From Bifidobacterium thermophilum (lineage in GTDB: Bacteria > Actinomycetota > Actinomycetes > Actinomycetales > Bifidobacteriaceae): 64,000 nt of DNA. Each line of letters begins with the position of its first letter. Positions within the stretch are counted from its first letter, which is position 1. Below, piece after piece: positions 9,251-18,780 of this stretch. The notes under the pieces were generated by a model. That model was not told where the DNA came from. It made no database searches and saw nothing but the letters and a program-made list of their open reading frames with translations. Location of the stretch: NCBI GenBank assembly GCA_000741495.1, contig JGZV01000005.1, positions 124,001 to 188,000 on the forward strand. Direction: 5' to 3'. The translations under genes were made by a program, and so were the position numbers.

Positions 9251-9545
9251 CGAAATCTCAATATCTCGTGATTTTGGGGCACAGGATTGAGATATTGAGA
9301 GATATTTCTGAATATCTCGCCGTTTCGGTCTTTTCCAAGAGATTTTTCGATTTTGCGCTGCGGGCTCTACCGGCCGCATCATCAGAAATCCTTGATATTT
9401 CAAGGAATCTAGGGTGTCGCCCTGTTGCCGTGTCGCCGGTTCGATCTCAAAATCTCGCGCGATTCACGCAATCACCGAGATATTCAGACTTTTTTTTCTG
9501 AAAATCCCGCTTGTCAAGGCAAAATCACGAGATATTGAGATTTCG
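9251..9545. repeat. 295-bp AT-rich concentric inverted-repeat element (MITE-like)
   Basis: The ends, 9251-9276 and 9520-9545, are a perfect 26-bp inverted repeat. Three more inverted pairs share the same centre (about 9398): CTGAATATCTCG at 9308-9319 with 9476-9487, GAGATTTT at 9339-9346 with 9449-9456, and TCCTTGA at 9389-9395 with 9400-9406. The whole element can therefore fold as one long imperfect hairpin. It is clearly more AT-rich than its flanks and sits between the 3' ends of ftsY and the antiporter gene. The rest of the gap up to 9683 contains ACTCGCTG three times and nothing else recognisable. Confidence 0.75.
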
Positions 9546-9683
9546 TGGTCACGATGATTACTCGCTGACAAATCTTGCTGACGGGACTCGCTGATTGAAC
9601 CCGCAGGCGGTTCCGCTGTCGAGCACCGTCGACGGACTCGCTGCCGAGCCCCGAAAAATAATGACCGACCGGGGTGCAAACAA

Positions 9684-10910
9684 TCAGGCGACTGTCGCTG
9701 TGACCCCGATCCCGGCCCCGGCCTCGTTCGCCGGGCTATCAACCCCGGCCGCATCATCCCGCGCTGGAGCGCCCCGCAGCGCCGCCTTCAGGAACAGCGG
9801 CGCGATGAGTGTCACCAGCGAGATTGTGAAAATAATCGTCGAATAGTAATCGTCCGACAGAATATGCTGCGAGAAGCCGATTTGTGCGGTGATAAGCGCC
9901 ATCTCACCGCGGGGAATCATGCCCGTGCCGATGATGATGGAGCTGCGGCCGTTGAAGCCGGCCATTCGCGCGCCCAGCCCGCAGCCGACAATCTTCGTGA
10001 TGACGCCCAGCAAGGTCATCGCCACGATGAACCACACCAGATGCATGTCATGCACCGCCTCGGTGTTCAATCCGATGCTCACGAAGAACAGCGGCACGAA
10101 GAAGCAGTCGCCGATCGGCTCGATTTCGCGGTCCACCTGCTCGCGGTAGTCGCTGCGGCTCACGGCGATGCCCGCGAAGAACGCGCCGACCGCGTAGCTT
10201 AATCCCACGAGTTCCGAGCACCAGGCCATCGCCAGGCAGATGATCGTCGCCATGATCGCGATGCCGCTCGGCGCTTTGAGCAGTGCGGCGAATGTCATCA
10301 GCCATGGCGCCACCCACAGCACCACGACCACGGTCAGCGCGAAGAACGCGACCTGCTTGAGCGCGATCAGACCAAGTTGCTGAATCGAAACACTGCCGGT
10401 GCTGATTAGCGTACTCATCACGCTGAGCAGGATTACGCCGATCACGTCGTCCGCCACGGCCGCGCCCAGGATCGACGCGCCTTCCTTCGTATCCAGCCGC
10501 CCCGCCTCCTTCAACACCGCCACCGAAATGGACACGGATGTTGCGGAGAACACCACGCCAATGAACAGGGATGACATGAGATCGAACCCGAACGCCATAC
10601 TCACCCCGCCCATGATGAGCACCGGCGCGATTACGCCCATGCACGCCACGATGAGCGCCGCCTTGGAGTAGCGTTTGAGCAGCCCCAGGTCGCACCCCAC
10701 GCCGCCGAGGAACATGAGCACGATGATGCCGATATTGCTGAACAATTCCGTCGAACTGCTCGGATGCATCAGCCCGAGGACAGTCGGCCCGAATATGATG
10801 CCCACGACGATTTGGCCGACGACTTCGGGCAACCCGGTTTTCCTGCATATCGCGCCGGACAGCATGGTCAGCACCAGGATTGCGCACAATGTCGCGACGA
10901 ACACCGCCAT
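9684..10910 (-). CDS. CPA2-type cation:proton antiporter
   Basis: This 408-residue membrane protein belongs to the monovalent cation:proton antiporter 2 family (KefB/NapA type), exchanging Na+ or K+ for protons. It has about 12 hydrophobic segments. Family marks are LPEVVGQIVVGIIFGPTVLG early on and the paired acidic residues in GAAVADDVIGVI, the ion-binding DD pair. No TrkA-N regulatory domain follows, so it is the short form. The ATG at 10910 has AAGG seven bases upstream; the upstream open frame is not credible. It is divergent from the first amt gene. Confidence 0.9.
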   Translation of the reverse strand: MAVFVATLCAILVLTMLSGAICRKTGLPEVVGQIVVGIIFGPTVLGLMHPSSSTELFSNIGIIVLMFLGGVGCDLGLLKRYSKAALIVACMGVIAPVLIMGGVSMAFGFDLMSSLFIGVVFSATSVSISVAVLKEAGRLDTKEGASILGAAVADDVIGVILLSVMSTLISTGSVSIQQLGLIALKQVAFFALTVVVVLWVAPWLMTFAALLKAPSGIAIMATIICLAMAWCSELVGLSYAVGAFFAGIAVSRSDYREQVDREIEPIGDCFFVPLFFVSIGLNTEAVHDMHLVWFIVAMTLLGVITKIVGCGLGARMAGFNGRSSIIIGTGMIPRGEMALITAQIGFSQHILSDDYYSTIIFTISLVTLIAPLFLKAALRGAPARDDAAGVDSPANEAGAGIGVTATVA

Positions 10911-11259
10911 TCGGAACCTTCTCTCTTCGGTGGTTGGACATTTCGGGCATCGGCATCCGGCTGGTTCTGTGCAATCGTACAAGACGCCAGACGCGGAAAA
11001 ACCAAGCGACCGATACCGATTGCCGAATATATAGGAATCACTGTAATCTCGCTGCCGTATCGCATGTTACCTGCGTGCAACGTACGTGATGTGACGGTAA
11101 CAAGGCTTACGCTCTCAAGAAATCCGCCTGTTTAGCATGGTTGCCAGAATCCGCGGTACAGGGGGTACCGATTCGGCAGACGTCGAAACCGATCTGTGAA
11201 TGGTGCGGCCACGCTGGATTCAGATGACCATCCCCAAGAGAGGAAAGGAAGTGGGTGCC
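10911..11259. other. 349-base divergent intergenic region between antiporter and amt
   Basis: No gene is seen here. It must hold the promoters of both divergent genes. GTTAC (11066-11070) and GTAAC (11097-11101) are present and resemble the half-sites found before the second amt gene. No clear sigma-70 promoter pair could be picked. Confidence 0.4.
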
Positions 11260-12594
11260 ATGTCATCGACCAATGTCATTTGGACATTGCTCGCCGCGAC
11301 GCTGGTGTTCATGATGCAAGCCGGCTTCGCGATGCTTGAGACAGGCTTCACGCGAGCGAAGAACGCCGGCAATATCGCCATGAAGAACCTGATGGACTAC
11401 TGTATCGGCACGGTTCTGTTCTGGATTTTCGGTTTCGGCATCATGTTCGGCCCGTCCATCGGCGGCATCATCGGCAAGCCTGATTTCTTCGTGACGAGCA
11501 GCTACCAGTACAACCAGTACGTTCCGACGATGGTGTACCTGATGTTCCAGACCGTGTTCTGCGCGACATCCGCGACCATCGTCTCCGGCGCCATGGCGGA
11601 ACGCACGAAGTTCTCCGCATACCTGATTTACAGCGCCTTGATTTCCGCAATCGTCTACCCGATTTCCGGCCACTGGTGCTGGAACTCGGATGGCTGGCTC
11701 GCCCAGCTTGGCTTCCATGACTTCGCCGGCTCCACCGTGGTGCATATGGTCGGTGGCATCTCCGCGCTGATCGGCGCGATCTTCCTCGGTCCGCGTATCG
11801 GCAAGTTCGACAAGAACGGCAAGGCCCGCGCGATCCCCGGCCACAGCATGACACTCGCCATGCTCGGCATCTTCCTGCTGTGGATCGGCTGGTTCGGTTT
11901 CAATCCTGGCTCCACGATCACCGCTGACGGCAAGGACACCTGGGTGGAGATGGGCAGCATCTTCATCACCACGAACCTGGCGGCCGCTGTCGGCGCGCTC
12001 ACCGCGATGTTCCTCGCGTGGAAGAAGTACGGCAAGCCGGATGTCGGCCTGACCATCAACGGCGCGCTCGCCGGCCTGATTGGCATCACCGCGGGCTGCG
12101 ATGTGGTCAGCCCGGTCGGCGCCTTCTTCATCGGTCTGATCTGCGCGTTCATCTACGTGTACGCCGCGTCCATCGTCGAGAACAAGTTCAAGATCGACGA
12201 CCCGGTCGGCGCGTTCGCGGCCCACGGCTGCTGCGGTGCCGGCGGCACCCTGCTGGTCGGCCTGTTCGCGAAGGACGGTGGCCTGTTCTATGGCGGCGGC
12301 TTGAAGCTGCTGGGCGTGGAGCTGTTGGGCGTGGTTGTGGTTGCGGCCTGGACCACGGTCACCATGATCATCATCTTCTGGACGATCAAGCACACGATCG
12401 GTCTGCGCGTCTCCGCCAAGGAGGAGCTGTCCGGTCTTGACCTGCCTGAGCATGGCCTGGTCGCCGCCTACGCCGATTTCGAGCCGAGCGTGCTCACCAA
12501 GAGTGAGGACGCCTATGAGGCCCGTATCGCCCGCGAAGCTGAAGCCGCTGCCGCCACCGGCACCCCGGCGAAGGAGGCCGCCGCCGCCAAGTAG
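11260..12594 (+). CDS. amt: ammonium transporter, first copy
   Basis: This 444-residue Amt/Mep/Rh channel carries ammonium across the membrane. About 11 hydrophobic segments are visible. Family marks are MQAGFAMLETGFTRAKN near the N-terminus, GHWCWNSDGWL, FAGSTVVHMVGG and a late DPVGAFAAHGCCGAGG, with both pore histidines (VVHM and AAHG) present. The ATG at 11260 lies nine bases after AGGAAAGGAA; a GTG at 11251 is possible but too close. The C-terminus is an Ala/Lys-rich tail. It heads the amt-amt-glnB-glnD cluster and shares only moderate sequence similarity with the second copy. Confidence 0.93.
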   Translation: MSSTNVIWTLLAATLVFMMQAGFAMLETGFTRAKNAGNIAMKNLMDYCIGTVLFWIFGFGIMFGPSIGGIIGKPDFFVTSSYQYNQYVPTMVYLMFQTVFCATSATIVSGAMAERTKFSAYLIYSALISAIVYPISGHWCWNSDGWLAQLGFHDFAGSTVVHMVGGISALIGAIFLGPRIGKFDKNGKARAIPGHSMTLAMLGIFLLWIGWFGFNPGSTITADGKDTWVEMGSIFITTNLAAAVGALTAMFLAWKKYGKPDVGLTINGALAGLIGITAGCDVVSPVGAFFIGLICAFIYVYAASIVENKFKIDDPVGAFAAHGCCGAGGTLLVGLFAKDGGLFYGGGLKLLGVELLGVVVVAAWTTVTMIIIFWTIKHTIGLRVSAKEELSGLDLPEHGLVAAYADFEPSVLTKSEDAYEARIAREAEAAAATGTPAKEAAAAK

Positions 12595-12744
12595 CAAAAC
12601 AGGCACGTCCTCTGGCCCGTCACCTGTGGCCCGCCGTTGGACAATGCCCACAATGTGGTCATCAACATGGGCGGGGATGCCCCGCTCACAGTCCCCCGCA
12701 AAGCGCGGAATTCGAGACGAGAACGCGGAAATGTCCAATACGCT

Positions 12745-12781
12745 GTAACTTTGGCGTAACATTCCGTAACGTTTCGAAAAC
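12745..12781. promoter_or_regulatory. GTAAC direct-repeat operator-like site before the second amt
   Basis: GTAAC occurs at 12745, 12756 and 12766, followed by GAAAA at 12776, so half-sites recur every 10-11 bases, one helix turn. Actinobacterial GlnR boxes consist of gTnAc and GaAAc half-sites 11 bp apart, so this is a plausible nitrogen-regulator site. The rest of 12595-12890 shows only the strong ribosome site of the next gene. Confidence 0.5.
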
Positions 12782-12890
12782 CCGGCGGGCGTTCCATGAC
12801 CATGTCGGTCCCCATATGGGGATTACAAGTGAGTGGTTCGCTCGCCCCGTCCGCCTCGTCCAAGGCGGATGCTGGAGAGGGAGGTAATGT

Positions 12891-14514
<1,624 letters not shown>

Positions 14515-14587
14515 AAGCTCCCGTCCCCGGTGTCGTGGTCTCGTCTGTTTTGCCACGGCACTGACGGTCGGGTATTGATAAGACAGG

Positions 14588-14622
14588 TCCCCGCACGTGC
14601 TGGCGCAGTGCGGGGATTCTTT
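14588..14622 (+). terminator. rho-independent terminator after glnB
   Basis: A 9-bp stem TCCCCGCAC / GTGCGGGGA with an 11-base loop is followed by TTCTTTA. It separates the amtB-glnB unit from glnD. Confidence 0.8.
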
Positions 14623-14738
14623 ATACACCCACGTCTGCGGGCAAGCGCCGGAATAGCTCACCCGTTTTCGGGCGTTTGGCCGCGGCAACTGCGCGACAAG
14701 CCCGGGAATCAGGAAACATGGCTCATTGGAGGGGGGAC

Positions 14739-16616
14739 ATGGCTTCTGCGGTAGATGGATTGAAACAACGCTTCATGGATGTCAGCAAGCCCGACGTTGA
14801 CGGTATCTACCGTCACGGCAAAGACAAGCGCAGGCAGCGCACGGATATTGCGATGTCCAGCCTGCGGGACTTGTGGCGGGAAGCGGTCGAATCAGTACCG
14901 TTTGACGTGCCGGATCATGGCGTGGGGCTCGCCGCCGTCGGCTCGCTCGCCCGTGGGCAGATCGGTCCGAGCTCCGACATTGACGTCGTGCTCATGGTCG
15001 AGCCGCACACCCTGAAGGACGACCAGCTCAACCAGCTGGCGAACAAACTGTGGTATCCGCTGTGGGACAGCGGCCTTGACCTTGACCATGCGGTCCGCAC
15101 CCGGCAGCAATGCGAATCGGTGACTGACCATGACCTGCCGGCGGCCATGGGATGGCTGTTCGTGCAACCGGTTGCAGGGGATACGGCTCTGATAGAAAAC
15201 ACAGCGAAATCTATTCTCGAACGATGGCGCAAAGCGGCGCGCAAACGATTGCAGGAACTGCTCGATTCAGCGTCCTCACGTCTTGAGGAGTTCGGCAGGC
15301 TCCCGTACTTGAACCAGCCTGATATCAAAGAGGCTCGTGGCGGCCTGCGCGACACGGTGCTCGTGTCCGCGCTCGCGGCATCTTGGCTTACCGACCGGCC
15401 CCACGGCTCCTATGACGAGGCGGTCGAACGGCTGTTGGATGTGCGCGACTGTCTGCACGTGGTCGCCGGCAAGGAAACCAATCTGCTGCTGCCCGCCTAC
15501 CAGCCGAAAGTCGCGGCGATGCTCGGCTTGGCTGACCCGACCCTGCCGGAGGGCGAGCGCGAGGCGGACGCTGTCGAAGGATTGCAAACCTTGCTGGCCA
15601 CGTTGGGCCGTCGTATTGCGTTCTCATTGGATTCCACGGCCTCGCACGCACGGCACACGCTGATCCATGAGAAGCCGCGCTTCGCGTTCTTCCAGATCTT
15701 CCAGCCGCGTTCCGGCGGCAAGCGCGAGGCGCCGACCTTCAACACCATCGCGCCGGGCGTGGTCGAACATGAGCAGGAGGTGGCGCTCGCCGTGGGCGTC
15801 GATCCGAGCGGGGACGCAACCCTGCCGCTGCGGGTCGGGGTGGCGGCCGCGGAATACGGTCTGCCGATCAATCCGTCAACGCTGCTCAATCTCAAGCAAT
15901 GCCCGGTCAGCGATAAAGGCTGGGATGATGAGACTCGCGAACTGTTCATCCGGTTCTTGGCCGCCGGCGAAGCGCTGCCGCCTGTATGGGAGGAGCTTGA
16001 TTTCGTTGATTTGCCGGGACGGTGGATGCCCGAGTGGCTGGGCGTACGCAACCGGCCGTCCGCGTCCGCGGCGCACCGGTACACGATTGACCGCCATATG
16101 ATCGAAGTCGTCTCACGGCTTGGGCGCGAGGCGCCTAGTGGGATGCGGTACGATGACACACAATACGCGACACTGCTGCTGGCCGGTCTGCTGCACGATA
16201 TCGGCAAACGTCCGGGCGTGCGCGACCATGCGGCCGAGGGTGCGCGGCACGTGCCGGTCATTTTGGGGCGCATGGGTTTTGACAAGCCGATAATCGCCCA
16301 AGCGACGCTGCTGGTGCGTGAGCATCTGACGCTCTCCCAGTTCGCGACAGGCAAGGATCCGGAAGATCCTGCGGTCGGACGTGAGCTTGCGGAACGTGTC
16401 GAGAACGATCCGGTGCTCCTTGACATGCTGTTCGACCTGACGCGTGCGGACGGCTCGTCCTTGGGCGCCACCTCCGGCGAGGCGATCACCAAGCAGTACG
16501 GCTGGTCGCGCTGGCGTGAGGCGACCCGTGCGCATGATGTACCAAGCCGCGCGGGAGGCGATGAAGGGCTGAGCTGGACTGGGCTCAGACGGGCCAGACT
16601 GACGGGGCTGTTGTGA
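14739..16616 (+). CDS. glnD: PII nucleotidyltransferase / nucleotidyl-removing enzyme, short form
   Basis: GlnD attaches and removes a nucleotide on PII according to nitrogen status. The 625-residue product shows the nucleotidyltransferase motif GSLARGQIGPSSDIDVVL (residues 68-85), the conserved ARGGLRDT stretch typical of GlnD, and the HD hydrolase motif LLHDIGK (about 484-490). It ends about 120 residues after the HD motif, so the two C-terminal ACT domains of the 890-residue enterobacterial enzyme, which sense glutamine, are not visible. The ATG at 14739 follows GGAGGGGGG; an ATG at 14718 is an alternative. Confidence 0.88.
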   Translation: MASAVDGLKQRFMDVSKPDVDGIYRHGKDKRRQRTDIAMSSLRDLWREAVESVPFDVPDHGVGLAAVGSLARGQIGPSSDIDVVLMVEPHTLKDDQLNQLANKLWYPLWDSGLDLDHAVRTRQQCESVTDHDLPAAMGWLFVQPVAGDTALIENTAKSILERWRKAARKRLQELLDSASSRLEEFGRLPYLNQPDIKEARGGLRDTVLVSALAASWLTDRPHGSYDEAVERLLDVRDCLHVVAGKETNLLLPAYQPKVAAMLGLADPTLPEGEREADAVEGLQTLLATLGRRIAFSLDSTASHARHTLIHEKPRFAFFQIFQPRSGGKREAPTFNTIAPGVVEHEQEVALAVGVDPSGDATLPLRVGVAAAEYGLPINPSTLLNLKQCPVSDKGWDDETRELFIRFLAAGEALPPVWEELDFVDLPGRWMPEWLGVRNRPSASAAHRYTIDRHMIEVVSRLGREAPSGMRYDDTQYATLLLAGLLHDIGKRPGVRDHAAEGARHVPVILGRMGFDKPIIAQATLLVREHLTLSQFATGKDPEDPAVGRELAERVENDPVLLDMLFDLTRADGSSLGATSGEAITKQYGWSRWREATRAHDVPSRAGGDEGLSWTGLRRARLTGLL

Positions 16617-16761
16617 AGCTTGCCGGAGTCGGCTGGAGCTGGGCTGAACGGTGGGCCGGATGGCGGCAATGCTGGTTGAATCGGGCTGGATCGAGTCGGG
16701 CTGCCGAACTCGCGCAACTGTCCCTTCCCATGCCCTGCGCCCGTCGCAGCAATCGTCCATC

Positions 16762-16803
16762 ACTTTCGGAATTTCTGACGCCAGCGTCAATAATTCCGAA
16801 AGT
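16762..16803. other. strong hairpin downstream of glnD
   Basis: A perfect 12-bp stem (ACTTTCGGAATT with AATTCCGAAAGT) encloses a second 6-bp stem, TGACGC with GCGTCA, closed by two bases. No U tract follows. It could end the glnD transcript or be a protein or RNA site. Confidence 0.6.
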
Positions 16804-16962
16804 TATTGCCGTCATACAGGGAACGTGATGGTGATGGGCATTTGCAGATGACCGGCCGCAGGGCAGGCGGTGTGGGCGTGCGTTCCGCTCGGATTGTTGC
16901 ACATAGCACTTTGACGAGATTGATGCAAGTCGATCCGGTACGGCCGGCGGATTGTCCCCAAG

Positions 16963-17055
16963 CTATCCACAGAATTATCCCCAATATGTGGATAATTTTA
17001 TGCGTTATCCACACGGTTATCCCCACAATGTGGATAACTTGATTTTCTATCCACA
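16963..17055. promoter_or_regulatory. cluster of seven DnaA-box-like 9-mers upstream of dnaB
   Basis: Within 93 bases lie three perfect DnaA boxes TTATCCACA (17005-17013 forward; 16987-16995 and 17029-17037 reverse). Two CTATCCACA (16963-16971, 17047-17055) and two TTATCCCCA (16975-16983, 17017-17025) complete the array. This density is what origins and DnaA-titration sites show. No dnaA or dnaN lies nearby. The remainder of the 735-base gap from 16617 to 17351 contains the hairpin at 16762 and no credible gene. Confidence 0.85.
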
Positions 17056-17322
17056 TTTCGCGTCATCCGCGTGTCGTACAGGTAAACGGCGTGCGAACAT
17101 CGGCTCGCACAACGGCGGGTTACGCGCCGTGATTGCTGCTGGCTGGGAATGGAAGGTGCCAGTGTGTGAGGATTCGCTCACACACCGCCGGCATTCCCTC
17201 CCATCTCACTCCCTCATCCCTTCCCGCCGATGACACGCGGGCACGCGCGGGAACCCGGAGGCATCGTACCGGCAATCGGCTTCGCGTCGTGCGGTTTCCG
17301 TCACAGCAAACACTTGGCTGCC

Positions 17323-17344
17323 TATACTCAACGCCCCCTATACT
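17323..17344 (+). promoter_or_regulatory. duplicated -10-like element before dnaB
   Basis: CCTATACTCAA is repeated 16 bases apart, giving TATACT at 17323-17328 and 17339-17344. The second lies only eight bases before the dnaB ATG, so a transcript from it would be nearly leaderless; the first would leave a 20-base leader carrying AAGGG. Confidence 0.45.
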
Positions 17345-17351
17345 CAAGGGT

Positions 17352-18779
17352 ATGGCAGAAGGCAATCCATGGGATAACAACCGGCAGCAAGGCACCGGCT
17401 ATGTGAAAGGGGAGACGGGTTCCCCGGTCCGCGACGCGGTGTTCGACCGCGTGCCCCCGCATGACGATGACGCGGAGATGGCCGTGCTCGGTGGCATGCT
17501 TATGAGCAAAGACGCCATCGGCGAAGTTTCGCAGATGATTAGCGTGTCTGATTTCTACCAGCCGAAACACCAGACGATTTATCAGGCGATTATCGACCTG
17601 TTCTCAGCCTCGCAGCCGGTCGATGCCGTGCTCGTCGCGAATGAGCTGATGAAGAACGGGGACCTAGAAAAGGTCGGCGGCGCCGATTACCTCCACAGCT
17701 TGGTCGCCTCCGTCCCGACCGCCGCGAACGCCACATATTACGCCGAAATCGTGCATCAGCGCGCGATTTTGCGCAATGTGATCGCGGCGGGCACGAAAAT
17801 CGCGCAGCTCGGCTATTCAGCGGAAGGCTCGCAGGCCGAGGATGTCGTGAATATGGCCCAGGCCGAGGTCTACGAGATGAGCGTGGGCAAGGTCCGTCAG
17901 GATTATTCGGCCATCGGCCCGGTGGTCCATGACGCGCTCGACCAGCTCGACAAATTGCAGAACGGCGAGGTCGAGCGTGGTGTGCCGACCGGTTTCCGCG
18001 ATATCGATGACGTGACGCAGGGCTTGCAGCCGGGCCAGATGATTGTCGTCGCCGGCCGCCCGGCTATGGGCAAGTCCACGCTCGGCGTTGATTTCGCGCG
18101 TTCCGCGTCGCTGCACCACAATATGACGACTATCATTTTCTCCCTTGAGATGAGCCGCGTGGAACTTGCGCAACGTATCATCTCCGCCGAGACGAACATT
18201 CCGCTGGTCGCGTTGCGCCGCGCGGACGACATTACACCGGAACGGTGGAACACGCTGAATAACTTCTGGAACAAGATGCAGGACGCGCCCCTGTTCATCG
18301 ACGACAGCCCGAATATGAGTCTGATGGAAATCCGCGCGAAATGCCGTCGCCTCAAGCAAACGAACGACCTGAAACTCGTGGTGATCGATTACCTGCAGCT
18401 CATGAGTTCCGGCAAGCAGGTGGAAAGCCGCCAGCAGGAGGTTTCCGAATTCTCCCGCGCCCTGAAGCTGCTTGCGAAGGAGCTTGAGGTGCCGGTTGTC
18501 GCGCTGAGCCAGCTGAACCGTGGCCCGGAAATGCGCAACGATCGTAAGCCGCAGCTGTCCGATCTGCGTGAATCCGGTTCGATTGAGCAGGACGCCGACG
18601 TGGTGTTCCTCGTGCACCGCCCGGACTTCTACGACAAGGAGGACCGCCCTGGTGAGGCCGATATCATCATGGCGAAGCATCGTAACGGTCCGACGGAAAC
18701 GTTCCATCTTGCCTTCCTTGGCGCCACATCGAAGTTCAAGGATATGCCGCAGGATTACCAGCAACAGCAGGAGGTGTGA
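17352..18779 (+). CDS. dnaB: replicative DNA helicase DnaB
   Basis: DnaB is the hexameric fork helicase. The 475-residue protein has the N-terminal DnaB domain (PHDDDAEMAVLGGMLMSKDAI), then the RecA-like motor with P-loop GRPAMGKST near residue 235, the FSLEMS motif, Walker B VVIDYLQLM and the SQLNRG DNA-loop region. Length is normal and there is no intein. The start at 17352 has AAGGG only four bases upstream; reading frame upstream is open but lies in the DnaA-box gap. murT begins one base after its stop. Confidence 0.96.
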   Translation: MAEGNPWDNNRQQGTGYVKGETGSPVRDAVFDRVPPHDDDAEMAVLGGMLMSKDAIGEVSQMISVSDFYQPKHQTIYQAIIDLFSASQPVDAVLVANELMKNGDLEKVGGADYLHSLVASVPTAANATYYAEIVHQRAILRNVIAAGTKIAQLGYSAEGSQAEDVVNMAQAEVYEMSVGKVRQDYSAIGPVVHDALDQLDKLQNGEVERGVPTGFRDIDDVTQGLQPGQMIVVAGRPAMGKSTLGVDFARSASLHHNMTTIIFSLEMSRVELAQRIISAETNIPLVALRRADDITPERWNTLNNFWNKMQDAPLFIDDSPNMSLMEIRAKCRRLKQTNDLKLVVIDYLQLMSSGKQVESRQQEVSEFSRALKLLAKELEVPVVALSQLNRGPEMRNDRKPQLSDLRESGSIEQDADVVFLVHRPDFYDKEDRPGEADIIMAKHRNGPTETFHLAFLGATSKFKDMPQDYQQQQEV

Positions 18780-18780
18780 T

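Noticed and set aside
9420..9460. tRNA gene suggested by GGTTCGATCTC
   Set aside because: No cloverleaf arms or acceptor stem can be built around it.
9251..9545. CRISPR array
   Set aside because: The repeats are inverted and concentric, not direct repeats separated by unique spacers of equal length.
11263..12762. Minus-strand frame opposite the first amt gene
   Set aside because: Asp/Gly/His-rich shadow of a transporter gene; the amt frame has all family motifs.
16963..17055. Chromosomal origin of replication
   Set aside because: The DnaA-box cluster is dense, but no dnaA, dnaN or AT-rich unwinding region adjoins it, so a regulatory or titration site is more likely.
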